64,000 bases of DNA from Amorphophallus konjac (Eukaryota; Streptophyta; Magnoliopsida; Alismatales; Araceae). Shown here piece by piece: positions 34,301 through 44,602 of this stretch (positions are counted from its first letter, which is position 1; every line of letters starts with the position of its first letter). Under the pieces are notes generated by a model. It saw nothing but the letters and a program-made list of their open reading frames with translations. It searched no databases and was not told the DNA's origin. A program made the position numbers and the translations under genes. The DNA lies in contig CM040124.1 in assembly GCA_022559845.1 (NCBI GenBank), positions 65,495,491-65,559,490 of the forward strand. Direction: 5' to 3'.

Positions 34301-37300
34301 CTGGGAAATCATCTTTCGGGCAGGCCTTATTCAGGTCCCTGAAATCTACACATATTCTGATCTGCCCATTTTTCTTCTTCACGGGCACTATATTGGCCAG
34401 CCATGTAGTATATTGGTTCTCTTCAACAAAGCCCACATCGATCAGCTTGTCGACCTCTTTGTTGATTTGATTTATCAGTTCGGGGCGCATTCTCCTGGCA
34501 GGCTGCTTCACAGGGCTTGCCTCTGGGTTTATCGCCAATCGGTGCTGTGCCACATCAGAACTCAGTCCCGGCATCTCATCATATGTCCATGCGAAGCAGT
34601 CTCGGAATTCTTTCAGAAACTGAATATACTGTTCTTTGACAGCTGGCTCCAGCAATGCACTGAGGAACGTAGGCCTTGGCTCATCTGCTGACCCCAGATT
34701 CACTTCTATCAGCTCATCGACGGTGGCCTGGCCTCCGTCCTCAACTTCGGGTGGGGCTTCTTGCAAATCAATAAAGCCTCCCGGGATATAATCTTCTTCA
34801 TTCTCATGACTTTCTGTTTCATCACACCGATCATCAGCAGATGCTGGTGCATCGTATAAGGCCAATATGGCCGGATTCTGTCCAGTCTGCCCCGAGGACG
34901 TGACTGGCTCAGCGGAAAACTTCGACGTGGAGTCTTCCGTGCTTAGAGACTCTTCTGATGTGGGCTCCCCTGAGAGGTTATCATTATGTAGAGCTCGGAA
35001 CTCTTCTAGAATGCGCCCAAACTCCAGGCACTCTTGCAGCTCTCTGGCTACTTGGTCTTCATCCGGGGTTCCCGTGTCAAATTGTGCTTCGGCCTGGAAC
35101 AGATCCTCTTTGCAAGGTGGATTCTCCCAGCACCAACCCTTCTTGGTCTCATCAGACATCCTTGCCTCCGGCTGGTTGTCTTGGGCTTCATTGTCTGTTA
35201 TGGATTGATACATAATCTCTTCATCTTCAAAGGGGTATTGATCATACCCTACTTCTGGGGAATCTTCATTCGGGTAGAAGGCTGAGATGACATCCACCTC
35301 GGCTTCATAGTATTCTTGCAGGGTATAACCCAGTCCCGGGTGCTGTGTGATCTTCCTCAGCTCCTTGCTATCTCGAGGCGGATCCCATAACTCCTTGAAT
35401 GCTTTCTTCTGAGCAGCAGGCTGTATCGATGGCATTTGCATCTTGGAGAACATTTGTGAAACCCGTTGGGTAGTATAATCCAGGCCCGTAATTGGTACCA
35501 TCAGGTTTGCAGCTTCTTCAGGGGCCATGCAATCTTGATCATCTTCTTCGACTGCCTCCCCGGTGTAGAATATGATAGGGGGTTCGCCGAAGCGAGGGAT
35601 TTCCATAGTCTTTAGGGGCAGCACTGTCTGGTATTCTGTGCTGGCTATGGGTTTGACTAGACCCTGAGGAACTTCCACCTGTGTGTATTTTTCTTTCATC
35701 TTTTCTTCAGTATCATCTGGGTGTATGCCGGGAGGAGTGATCCGAGCAAAATCCCCAGCATAAGAGATGTGAGACACCCCGTGCTTTTTAATGTAGCCCT
35801 TTGGCGGCGGCGGAGACCAATTTCTTGCTTTCGTCGCCGGCTTTTCTTGGCTGACCACAGTTTCTTTTCCTTTATCCCTTTGTGACACCTCGGTGTAGTA
35901 GGATGCATCGAGCATATGGCATTCGAACACTTCGAAGGGATGTAGGTCTGCAAACACCCTTTCCTCTTTTCCTTCATGGCAATATTTTATGCATTGGTGT
36001 AGCGTGGATGGCACTATCTGATATTCGTGCAGCCACGGTCTTCCCAGCAGGGCCTTATATGTGGTGTTGGAGTCGATTACATAGAATCGTACCACTGTAG
36101 TGAGGTCGCCCAGTGTGAGATTGAAATCAGCCACCCCGAGAGGTGTTTCACATTTCTGGTTGAATCCTGCAATTTTCATATCTCTGACCTTGGTGAGCTG
36201 CAGATCAAAGTAATATTTCTGATAGATGCGGTATGGGAGAATATTCACAGCAGCCCCTGGATCTATTAGTATTCTGCTTATCGGCTGACAGTTCAGGGAA
36301 CCCCTCATATATAGCGGTCTATTATGGCCGGAATTTGGGATTAGCATATCATCCTCTGTGAATGTTACTGATGGCCCAGCATTCACCTCTGTCAAGAGTG
36401 CTTCACATTGTGCCGGGGACTGCAGGGCATCCACAATTGCTTGGCGAGCTTCTTCACTCAGAGAGAGAATTTCCCAGATGGAGAATCTGGTAGGGAGCTT
36501 CTTCAGCATCTTCATGACTCGACTGCCCACCCGGACATTAGACAGTCTCATCTCCTCTGCCCATCGGGGTCTTGGAGGTTCATGTGGTGCCTGTGGCCTT
36601 GGCTGTCCAGTCCCAATTTTATCTTCTTCATCGGTCTCCCGGGAGGCCTCTTCTGTAGCGACTGCCCCTGGTTTTGCTAGAGGATTACCTTCTTCATCTT
36701 CTTCATGCTGTTTCTGCTTTCCAGCCGCTGTCTGCTGGCATTTATTGCTCTTATCTGGAGCAGTATGAGATGGTTGCTCGTCTTCTAAGCTGGACAAGAA
36801 CTCCAGGAACGAAGGGGCTTCATCTGCCTTCTTTTTGTCCTGGTACAGACTGGCAGGGGGAGGAACCTGGACACCTCGTATCTCTGGTTCCGGGATTTGA
36901 TAGGGTTGCTCCCCTCTGAACATGATATTATGGTTGGCTGGTGGTGGGCGCCCCCATCTTCTCCCAGAACGTGTTGCATGGGCCGAGGTAGAGGCTTCGG
37001 CATGGTTAGCTTCTAGCGGAGCGTTGGATGCTTCCGGCTCATCATCCTCCCCGGGCAAGGAAAAGAGTACTGACAGAGTGTTACATTGTACTGTCGTGAC
37101 CTTCTTTCCTCTCTTGGATTTGGGCCGTTTCTTCTTCTTTTGGGAATTTGACTTTGCTGGCTCCTGCCCCCAGAAGGGCTCATTTTCAGCTTTTTCTTGT
37201 TCTGCCTCTGGCTGCTCTTTAATTTTCAATTCTTCGAGCTGTTCCCAGAGTATACAGTCTTTCATCAGCAGATGCTTGGGCTTCTTCTGCTCATACTCAT

Positions 37301-40300
37301 CAAGCTCATTAATATATTGCTGCAGACGCCTGGCTGCAGGGCTTACTTCTTTATGTGTAGGGAGGGGAGTTTGTCTCCTCCGGTTGTGAATAGGGATCCG
37401 GATGACTGGTCCAGTCTCAGTTGTATGCCATATTGACTTTATCGGAGGCGGCTCAGGCCTTGGTGTAACACCTCGGACAACTGCTCCGCTGGTACTGGCT
37501 GCAGGAGTCTTCTTTCTACTTTTTATGGGTATCATCTGCCATCCTTCCTGATCCTTCTGTGGGGTGAGGAAGCAAGCTTCATAGGTATGCTTGGTGCATT
37601 CTTCAACGGCTTCCTTGGGCAGCTGTTGGTAGAGTGAGATCACATTGGCAGCCACTCTCCAGGGTGGAGGCTCATGTGGATGGGGCGGCTTTACCTGGTA
37701 ATCTCCCAGCTGCAGCTCACCTTTCTTGACCATTCCTTCCATGATATCTTTGAAGACATAACAATCTTCAATTGCGTGCCCCAGCGCACGGTGAAATGGA
37801 CAGAACAGCGGATCATCCTTCTTTGCTGCATCTGCTGGTCTTTTGGGTTCAGGCAATGTTACCTTATTGAACTTGTATGCCCAGTTGAACAGTGCGGCCG
37901 TCTTATCCTTTGGGAAGGAATATGCTTTTCTCATCTTGTCTCTCAGAGAGACCTTATCTTTTCTTTCTGCTGTATCTGCCAGCGGGGGAGCTTCATCTGC
38001 CCCTTTCTTCCCCTTCTGTTGCTCGAAGGTTCGGAAATCGACGGTGTTGGCCTCAGAGTGCGATGGCCGTCGCTCATTGGATTTTCCCTTTGGCATGGTG
38101 GGAACATTGGCGGTCGGACGCTTGGACAAGAACGTCTCGACCTCTGCCACTATATTATTCAGTCGGTCAAATGTTCTGACATCTGCACCGATCATTTTTT
38201 CTAGCACCTCCCTCCTGAGGCTCTGCTTGCATATCTGCACCGCATCTTCTTGATGAGGAGGCCTTCGGCATCTCATGGCTAAGTTCCTCCATCTTTTGAT
38301 GTAGTCCAGTGCGGTCTCATCTTGTTTCTGCCTAGTTGCATACAGCTCTGCTATCGTGATTTCTCTTTCCGTGACATGAAATCTGTCGCGGAATTTTCTT
38401 TGCATATCAGGCCAATCAACCACTGACCCCGCTGGCAAGCTTGAGTACCATTCAAAGGCCAACCCAGTGAGAGATGAGCCAAAGAACTTGAGCAGATAAG
38501 CTTCATCGACTGCTAGGTCGCCCATGATTGTAGTGTAGTAGGCTATATGCTCCCTAGGGGAGCCTTGGCCATTAAATTTCTCAAACTTCGGCGGCTTACT
38601 GACGCCTGGGGGTAGTTTCTTGGCAGCATACTGGGGAGGATAGGGTACCCTGTACACATCATAAGTACCCGCATCATCACCAGTCTTTTCTGACAGCTTC
38701 ATTTCCACAATTCTTTCAATCATCTGCTTGTGGGCCACAGCTGGATCTATCTCTTCTGGGAAGAAGTGAGCTTGTTGCTGGCTGTGAGGAGTTGTCATCA
38801 CAGTGGCGCGCAAGATGGGCGCGGTAGGCTGTGTCTGAGACACAGAGGGCTGAGCCGTTGTTTGCTGTGGAATGGGTTGGCTCGGTGTCTTGCCCTTATC
38901 AGCTAGGAGAGGGTTAGCTGGGATAGCCGTCTCTGCTGAGCTGGATGTTTGCCCCGCAGGTTCAGCTTGCTTTGAGACTGATGTAGCTTCATGTCTCTCA
39001 TTGAGCTGTCTTCGGAGAGCGCTGATCTCCTGCTGGTATCTTCTGAACATCATCTGGATCATGGGATCCATAGTCGATGGGATTTGTATATCTTCAGAAG
39101 TCCCTTCAGCATCATTAATGAAGGGGTTATCTCCATCTTCCGCTGTTACCACATTAACTGTCATAGTGGTAATCCTGCGGGCTTCATCAACAATTTTCAT
39201 TTTATCCTTTGCGGCCTGGCCTCTTCTTGTGACAGGACCAGGTCTAGTTGCCAGCCTGAGCAATTCATCTGGCTGAGTTGGTAGTACATCTTGCCCCCTG
39301 GCCAGTCCAGCCATGTTGCAGGCGAAGATTTGCATCTTTCCTTTTCGCCTGTAGACCTTTCTTTTTATTTGGCTAGGATATCTGAGCCGGTCAAAGACCG
39401 ATATTCTTTCTTTGTCTTCTTCCCCGTGCAGGTCTTCTTCATTATATCTGGCCCTGAGGCCTTCTTCATAGTCATTTGAATCGGAGGAGGAGGCTCCGAT
39501 CATCATTTCTTGGAAGGTTTCTTCTTCTTCATCATCCCTGGTGCCCAAGGCACGGGATAGTCTTTGTTGACCTAGGGCAGAGCTCCCTAGGTAGTGGAAG
39601 TAGTCTTGGACTACTTGCTTTGTCTCTTCAGAGTTGTGCCTTTGCGGCTCAGGTTGGAACATCAGTTTTTCCTGGCTTCTTTGCTGATAGGCCAGTCTTG
39701 TTATCTGAGCATTCAAATGCTCGGCCTTGGAATATCTGAAGATGTCGGCCTGTCTGGCACAGGCCCTCGATCTTCTTGGGACGGCAACCATGGCTGGTTC
39801 ACAGATTCCCGCATCGTCATTCCGGCAGCAGTTGGCAGCAACATCATGGTTCTTTCTCTGCCATCTTCTGCCCCCGGCCCTGGGGTGGGTGACAGCAAGG
39901 TCTTCTTTCTTCCCAAGTCTCCTACCCCTCATCATGGGGCGAGCAACAGTCAGTTTTCTTTCTCTATCATTTCTTTCATCTTTCCTACCCCAGGCTCTGG
40001 GGTGAGCAGCAATAGCATTTCCTGTTTCTTTTCCCTCTCTTCTTTGGCTTCCCGCCCTGAAGCGGGCAACAGCATCATTGGTAGCCTTCTCCTCATCTTG
40101 AGCTGGAGCCCAGCTCTGCATCTTCTTCGGTCGCCAGACCTGTTTGTATTTTGCTGGCTTGGGCGCCAGCGGCTTCCTCTCATCGGCCTCCCAGTTGGCA
40201 TGCCTGGTGGTCAGAGTTTGGAATCTGTTGTTAGTGGGCACTTGCGGGACGATCACATCCGGCTTGACCGCCCTCGGGCAACCGTTCAGGTTCGCTCGGA

Positions 40301-40724
40301 CACCCCCGATCATCATTGTCTTTCCGGAGTTGGAAAGACGGCGTTCAATAGCAACATACCGGCTCCTCCGGTTAGTTCTCTTCCCCTTTTGAGTAGCAGC
40401 GAGGACCATGTCCCTTTTCTGGACGTGGTGGACATAGCAGGCGACGGCCGTGGGGGCCGTCTTCTCTGGCAAGCTGTCCTTTTGGACAGTGGTCTTCATT
40501 GGGGCACTCGCAGCAGCGCCTTGCTCATGGTTATCGACCTTCAGAAGGTCGGTGTAGACGACGCCCAAGCAGTTGGGCAGCCCGACAGCTGGGGGAAACG
40601 AGCCGAACGCCAGTGGTACCGCCAAGTATCCCTCCTGGACATGCATGTCCACCGGTTGTTTGTCGAAGCAAACGGACATGATTCCAGCTGTCATTGTAGA
40701 TTCCTGGAAATAAGGAAAGTACAC
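31365..40724 (-). CDS. Giant Tat gag-pol polyprotein (3119 codons, intact)
   Basis: One open frame encodes, with approximate residues: a basic N-terminal region with no family match (1-690); a Gag core (700-870, WPDMQRKFRDRFHV); a Cys/His segment (FCPFHRALGHAIEDC, about 975); retropepsin (about 1480, LIDPGAAVNILP); reverse transcriptase (2110-2240, DFRDLNKACPKDDFPVP and YIDD); RNase H (2360-2440); a second, archaeal-type RNase H (2510-2655, FFDGAS and AEYEALIIGL); and integrase with HHCC finger (2750-2800), DDE core (2820-2935) and a GPY-type C-terminus. The first ATG is at 40694; the ten upstream codons begin with GTG and are probably leader. The protease has DPG where DTG or DSG is usual. 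Transcription from the LTR at 43908-43917 fits. Confidence 0.95.
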   Translation of the reverse strand: MYFPYFQESTMTAGIMSVCFDKQPVDMHVQEGYLAVPLAFGSFPPAVGLPNCLGVVYTDLLKVDNHEQGAAASAPMKTTVQKDSLPEKTAPTAVACYVHHVQKRDMVLAATQKGKRTNRRSRYVAIERRLSNSGKTMMIGGVRANLNGCPRAVKPDVIVPQVPTNNRFQTLTTRHANWEADERKPLAPKPAKYKQVWRPKKMQSWAPAQDEEKATNDAVARFRAGSQRREGKETGNAIAAHPRAWGRKDERNDRERKLTVARPMMRGRRLGKKEDLAVTHPRAGGRRWQRKNHDVAANCCRNDDAGICEPAMVAVPRRSRACARQADIFRYSKAEHLNAQITRLAYQQRSQEKLMFQPEPQRHNSEETKQVVQDYFHYLGSSALGQQRLSRALGTRDDEEEETFQEMMIGASSSDSNDYEEGLRARYNEEDLHGEEDKERISVFDRLRYPSQIKRKVYRRKGKMQIFACNMAGLARGQDVLPTQPDELLRLATRPGPVTRRGQAAKDKMKIVDEARRITTMTVNVVTAEDGDNPFINDAEGTSEDIQIPSTMDPMIQMMFRRYQQEISALRRQLNERHEATSVSKQAEPAGQTSSSAETAIPANPLLADKGKTPSQPIPQQTTAQPSVSQTQPTAPILRATVMTTPHSQQQAHFFPEEIDPAVAHKQMIERIVEMKLSEKTGDDAGTYDVYRVPYPPQYAAKKLPPGVSKPPKFEKFNGQGSPREHIAYYTTIMGDLAVDEAYLLKFFGSSLTGLAFEWYSSLPAGSVVDWPDMQRKFRDRFHVTEREITIAELYATRQKQDETALDYIKRWRNLAMRCRRPPHQEDAVQICKQSLRREVLEKMIGADVRTFDRLNNIVAEVETFLSKRPTANVPTMPKGKSNERRPSHSEANTVDFRTFEQQKGKKGADEAPPLADTAERKDKVSLRDKMRKAYSFPKDKTAALFNWAYKFNKVTLPEPKRPADAAKKDDPLFCPFHRALGHAIEDCYVFKDIMEGMVKKGELQLGDYQVKPPHPHEPPPWRVAANVISLYQQLPKEAVEECTKHTYEACFLTPQKDQEGWQMIPIKSRKKTPAASTSGAVVRGVTPRPEPPPIKSIWHTTETGPVIRIPIHNRRRQTPLPTHKEVSPAARRLQQYINELDEYEQKKPKHLLMKDCILWEQLEELKIKEQPEAEQEKAENEPFWGQEPAKSNSQKKKKRPKSKRGKKVTTVQCNTLSVLFSLPGEDDEPEASNAPLEANHAEASTSAHATRSGRRWGRPPPANHNIMFRGEQPYQIPEPEIRGVQVPPPASLYQDKKKADEAPSFLEFLSSLEDEQPSHTAPDKSNKCQQTAAGKQKQHEEDEEGNPLAKPGAVATEEASRETDEEDKIGTGQPRPQAPHEPPRPRWAEEMRLSNVRVGSRVMKMLKKLPTRFSIWEILSLSEEARQAIVDALQSPAQCEALLTEVNAGPSVTFTEDDMLIPNSGHNRPLYMRGSLNCQPISRILIDPGAAVNILPYRIYQKYYFDLQLTKVRDMKIAGFNQKCETPLGVADFNLTLGDLTTVVRFYVIDSNTTYKALLGRPWLHEYQIVPSTLHQCIKYCHEGKEERVFADLHPFEVFECHMLDASYYTEVSQRDKGKETVVSQEKPATKARNWSPPPPKGYIKKHGVSHISYAGDFARITPPGIHPDDTEEKMKEKYTQVEVPQGLVKPIASTEYQTVLPLKTMEIPRFGEPPIIFYTGEAVEEDDQDCMAPEEAANLMVPITGLDYTTQRVSQMFSKMQMPSIQPAAQKKAFKELWDPPRDSKELRKITQHPGLGYTLQEYYEAEVDVISAFYPNEDSPEVGYDQYPFEDEEIMYQSITDNEAQDNQPEARMSDETKKGWCWENPPCKEDLFQAEAQFDTGTPDEDQVARELQECLEFGRILEEFRALHNDNLSGEPTSEESLSTEDSTSKFSAEPVTSSGQTGQNPAILALYDAPASADDRCDETESHENEEDYIPGGFIDLQEAPPEVEDGGQATVDELIEVNLGSADEPRPTFLSALLEPAVKEQYIQFLKEFRDCFAWTYDEMPGLSSDVAQHRLAINPEASPVKQPARRMRPELINQINKEVDKLIDVGFVEENQYTTWLANIVPVKKKNGQIRICVDFRDLNKACPKDDFPVPITEVMIDATTGHEALSFMDGSSGYNQIWIAEEDRVHTAFRTPKGIFHYKRMPFGLKNAGATYQRAMTKIFDDLLFKKVECYIDDLVVKTSRREDHLQDLRIVFQRLRRYELKMNPMKCAFGVSSGKFLGFVVRHRGIEIDPSKIKAIQELPPPRNLHELRSLQGRLAYIRRFISNLSGRCHPFHKLMMKDVPFLWDEGCQEAFEKLKEYLKTPPVLGAPIKGKPLILYIAATHCSLGAMLAQINEEGKEQALYYLSRRLIRTEESYTYIEKTCLALVFAVKKLRHYMLSHEIRLISAADPLKYILTQPVLKGRLGKWAVILMEFDITYIPQRAIKGQAVADFFAEHPVPENDMLGTELPDDETLEACQAQSTMWQLFFDGASRTETDSDGKTRIRAGAGIVLRSPEGEVVHTSCSINKPCTNNEAEYEALIIGLHISLNMGIQMLQVFGDSMLIIKQIQGEFEVRKPELNPYHQKAVRLMAKFYHIELKHVGRAHNAQADALAKLASSIAVPPDETLNIVVINRRQVPSMLEGCPEENEVAMISTEQASDWRQHLLQWFLHQQLPQKREEKMKLLRIKDSYEFRNGTLFRIMADARKKILLRCLSTEEAWQAMKEIHAGTAGAHQAGPKMKIEIKKLGYYWPTMFEDCCKFAKSCQKCQEHAVVPRRPPAVLHPTIPSWPFAQWGTDVVGPLPTSSAGHKYILAITDYFSRWAEAIALREVTGELVARFIKQNIIFRFGIPSRIISDNGSHFRNQKIYRLAEKYKIEWRTSTPYNPQANGLAEAFNKTLCTLLAKVVSSNKKDWEEKMYEALWAYRTVFKTPTGCSPYSLVYGSEAVVPLELEVPSLRVAVQYDLARGEQTNAERRLQELAELEGKRLQAQKNIQMYQARMATAFNKLVKGREFKKGDLVMVKKREVMASNPKGKLNPNWEGPYVIYRVYEGGAYMVVNHRGEIQFSPLNGRHLKLYHAAQPIFPE

Positions 40725-40812
40725 AGAATCAGAAGTTTCAGGGGGGCCCGCCGGGCCTCCTACTTTAGCGTAAAGATGAAGGGAGACAATGTCCCACCGG
40801 GCGTGCTAGACT
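40725..40812 (-). other. Leader and primer-binding site of the giant Tat element
   Basis: Between the 5' LTR end (CCACA, 40813) and gag-pol lie only 88 bp. On the minus strand the LTR is followed by AG and then TCTAGCACGCCCGGTGGGAC (40791-40810), the expected primer-site position. GGCACGCCCGGTGGGAC-type sites are common in plant gypsy elements. The tRNA species was not determined, and the second base of the usual TGG is A here. Confidence 0.6.
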
Positions 40813-41579
40813 TGTGGACGCGCTTTTTTAAAGCTTATCGGCTTATTCATTTTATTTATTATTTGGCGTGCCAGTCACCGAAGTGACAATTTTATTGTGC
40901 GCTCGATCTGACATGGTCAGTCGATTGTGAGTGATCGTGTCGGGACCTGAAGTCCGTCATACCATGAACGTTATGACGTTAATTACGTCCTTCCAAGGAA
41001 GGACAACCCTTGATTAAACGCTAAAAGTAGGAGGCCTCGAGAGGCAAACAGATATTCACATGCTTAATTTTAAACTTCCTACCAGGGCCAGGGAGGCGGG
41101 TAAGATAATGACACCAACCGTAGAAACAGATGATATCGTTAAGTCAGCGGTCCGAAAACCGAGTGAAAGGGAAGAAGGAGGATTTCGATCACAGGCAGAT
41201 TGAGCCGTGACCATGATATAGGTTTAAAGCTTCGATCGGTATTTCGACAGCCTTTCCTCTTAATCTGGGTTACGCCCAGGGGGAAATAGACTATCACCCA
41301 CGGGATGCCAGGATGAAAGCCGAGAGATAGAGAGGCTGAACCTCCCAACCCGTATACATATGGGCTATAGGGCAATGTATGATTTTCCCTTTGGAACGCT
41401 AGCGGAATTCATGCAGTGGCAGAATCCCCCGAGCAAAAGGGTTATTCGTAAATCCATTGCAGTTAGGTGGAACGTAGGGGTTATGACTCCCCTTCAGTTT
41501 TATCCCCGGGACGTGTCGGGTGATCCACAGATATTCCTTTGTGGGTTCGTTTTGGGTATTGGAATTCATTGGGTGGTAG

Positions 41580-42025
41580 ATCGGGCTCTCGGCACACTCT
41601 GAATGGGCACGGGCTCTCGGCACGACCCCAAAAATGGGAGGGCCAGGGCTTCCGGCGCCAAAAACAAGAAGGCCGGGGGTTCCCGGCGCCAAGACGAGAG
41701 GGCTTGGGTTCTCGGCGCGACCAAGAGAAGCCAAAGGGGAGCTCTTCGGCGCAGGCTTCCCGGCGCGAGGAAGAAATGCTAGAAGGGGGGTCTCGGCGCG
41801 GGACGGTTGAGCAAGGCTCCCGGCGCGACGAGGCTGCAAGGGGGGGGGGGTCTCCCGGCGCGGAGGACGCAGAGAGGGCTCTGGAGGTTCTCGGCCCGGG
41901 CTTCCCGGCGCGCTGAGGTGAAAGGGGGAGGAGCTGCTCCTGGGGGTTCTCGGCGCCTGAAGAAGTGGCGCCGGGAGCTATTCACCCGGTTTACTGTAGG
42001 CTGAGCCGAGAGCTGCGAGGGCGCC
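41580..42025. repeat. Tat LTR CTCGGCGC/GGCGCC motif cluster 1 (5' LTR)
   Basis: Counterpart of 18487-18930. Unit number and order look the same, with occasional substitutions inside motifs (for example near 41760, where the 3' copy has CTGGCGCG and this one CCGGCGCG). Confidence 0.85.
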
Positions 42026-43907
42026 GGGACCAGAACAGAGCTTACGGTACTCTGTTTTGGGTTTCTGATTGATTCAGACCAAGGGGAAGGATTTCTTTGG
42101 GGTCAAAAATAGGTCAGGGCATCAAAGTTGAACTAGATTAGGCTTGGGCTTTATAGGAACATCAGGATCGAGGAGGAATTTGGAAAGGCCAAGGCGTAGA
42201 GAATCCCTGTCACCGGTGTCATACAGAGTCCCGGGGACAGCTTAATGTCGGCTTTCGTGGTCCTGGGAGAATTTTGACAGCATCTCCCCTGGACTCAGCA
42301 TTTGCCAGGGAATGATAGACGATCACCCACGGAATGCTGGGGTGAAAGCCAAATAGAGGGGTATTAGACCCCTGACCATGTACGTGCCTGCAGCACTGTT
42401 TCGATATCCCTTTAGAGGTCAACGAAGCTTATGCAGTGGCGGAGCTCCATTGCCTCGGAAGGTTATAAAAGCCGATCGAGTCCGGAAAACCTCGTAGAAA
42501 AGGGGAGGGTTATCCCCATTAATTGTCACCCCTGAGGTGCATATGATGGCCCAAGGCGTCCCTTAACATAACAAGAGTATTTATGGGGTTTCTTCAGTGG
42601 TAGCAAAGGTTTTACGACTTGAGGTTTACAGGTTGGCTTTTCGGCGCCAATGGCAAGGATGCCAGAGAGTTCCTGGCACGGGCTTCCCGGTGCGCTAATA
42701 AGGTGGCCAAGGGGCTCTCGGCACGGGGTCTTCCCGGTGTGAGGACAAATCGGCCTCGGCGCGATGGTGAGAAGTGGAATGGGTGGCTCCCGACGCGCCC
42801 GGGAGATGGGATCTCGGCGCAAGAAGGCTTGCGCCGAGGGCTGTTCATCAGTTTCACTGTTGGCGGGGCCGAGAGCTATGAGGGCACCGGGATAAGAAAC
42901 AGAGCTTACGGTACTCTGTTCTTGAATCTGTTGGGGATTCAGGGGTTTCTTGACGATTCAGGCTAAGGTAAATAGGTCCTGTGAGGTCAAAGTGAATCAA
43001 TTCATCGGGTTTCAACTGGATTTGGCTTAGGTTTCAAAGAAAGTGCAAGATCGGAGAGGAAACTGGGAGGGGAAAATCAGGATACAGAGAACCCGTGTCA
43101 CCATTGCTGTGCAGAGTCTGGGGACAGCTTGATGTCATCTTTCATCATCCTGAGAGCCAAGAGATGGCTGTCTCTGGACCCAGGGAGGATTTCGACAGTG
43201 CCAATAGGCAAAACCATAGCATCTAGAATTATAGAATCTCACTAGCAGCGGCCATTGAAAGCATTGCCAATATCGATAGCAGACTGCCCCAGAAGCCAAG
43301 AGATAATCTGTCTCTCGTCCTGGGGCAAGCCTGGGAGATTCTATGCAAGCGACACCGAACGGCCAGGAACATCGGTATAACTAGAGATACACTCATTCTG
43401 CTGAAGACAATTGAGTTCGAAGACCCATCAGAGAATCAGGCGCGCTTAAGTCGAGCTAAAAAAATGAAAACATGTAAAGGAAAGACATGGCAGCATACGG
43501 AGAGATAGCTGGCAGATGTTTCAATCACCCAATGCCCAGATGGGCCATTGGAGCATTTCATACCATTAGATCACCCCAGAACTCACATCAATCACACGGA
43601 GGGAATGAGGGAGAGAGAGATGAGTAGACATCGGGATATCCCGGTTACATCAAAAAATAAAATCGAGATAAACTCGGCAGGATTACATGAATAAGAAAAT
43701 AAAACCATGGGGGAGGGCGGAGCATTGACTCCTCTCCCTCCCCGGATGCCCACCTGGAGCTTCTTCCCTGGGGAATCGGTCTCTTCTCTCTTTCTTTTTC
43801 GGCGAAGGAGGCCCTCTCTCTCTCTCTGGCTTCTTCTCTTTTCTTTCTTTTTGATCGATGGTCTGGCTTCCGATCCTCCGATCCCCTTTTCTTTCAAAGG
43901 GGGTATG

Positions 43908-43917
43908 TTTATATAGG
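43908..43917 (-). promoter_or_regulatory. TATA box of the giant Tat 5' LTR
   Basis: The minus strand reads CCTATATAAA, as in the 3' LTR. This copy would drive the genomic RNA and gag-pol. CCCGGCGC motifs lie just upstream (43978-44020). Confidence 0.65.
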
Positions 43918-44602
43918 TCTCATCCTTCTGTGCTCTCGGTGGAGGGTAGTCGGTGTGGCCGGCTTGCTTGCCACAGCTCCCGGCGCGTCCAGCGGCCCTT
44001 TGTTGAGGTTCCCGGCGCCATTCTCAGAAGCCCAATCGGCCGGCCCATTTGATGCTTTTAGGCCTCACACTTGCCTTGGCTTCCCTTAGTCATTTTGTAT
44101 TGACTTTTATCAGAACCGAAAGAGGCCCCTTTAGTAGTGACACAGCTTTGTTGAGATCATCTTGAGGTTCCATCAGTGAACGAACTGGGGTTTAATCAGT
44201 ATTGCCGTCTGAATGATGATAAAACCGGGTATGTTTCATCGGCATTGTCATCCGAACGGTGACAAGACCGGACATCAGCTTCCGTCTGACAGACTTCGGC
44301 CGGGTGTGTAATCTATGGAGAGGATTCTTTATTTGTCCTGACTTTTGCAAAAGCCTTCGCAATCTTCATTTGTCGGCTCCGGCTTCTCATCAGAGTGTGC
44401 TTGGAGGTCTTATCAGTCGAATGACTGCTGCTTTATCAGTGCTGCCGTTTGACTGACGATGGCACCGGACATCAGCTCGACTGGCGGAGACTTCAACTGG
44501 GTAAACGGCTGTCGAGCTTCATCAGTGGTCTTCCACTGTTGGTCTGATCTTCCTTTCAGTTAGGCTTCCACCCCTGTTCATTTTCAAGGTGTCAACAGTA
44601 GT

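Larger units (their letters stand above)
17720..44597 (-). mobile_element. Giant Tat-lineage Ty3/gypsy element with antisense gene
   Basis: This 26,878-bp element has LTRs of 3784 and 3785 bp and perfect GTAGT duplications (17715-17719, 44598-44602). It is inserted between the protease and RT of chromovirus C. Its minus strand encodes an uninterrupted 3119-codon gag-pol with two RNase H domains, the mark of Tat. The plus strand between pol and the 3' LTR encodes a separate spliced gene with a plant mobile domain, as described for some Tat families with additional antisense ORFs. A 3.8-kb tandem-repeat spacer separates the converging genes. Near-identical LTRs and the open gag-pol suggest recent insertion. 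Confidence 0.95.
40813..44597 (-). repeat. 5' LTR of the giant Tat element
   Basis: 3785 bp, near-identical partner of 17720-21503. It contains the gag-pol promoter and the same motif clusters at 41580-42025, 42640-42890 and 43975-44025. Confidence 0.95.

Noticed and set aside
39594..40886. 430-codon plus-strand frame opposite the giant gag-pol
   Set aside because: It lies wholly antisense to the N-terminal part of the intact gag-pol frame, has no domain, and ends in the LTR. It is a shadow of the coding strand's composition.
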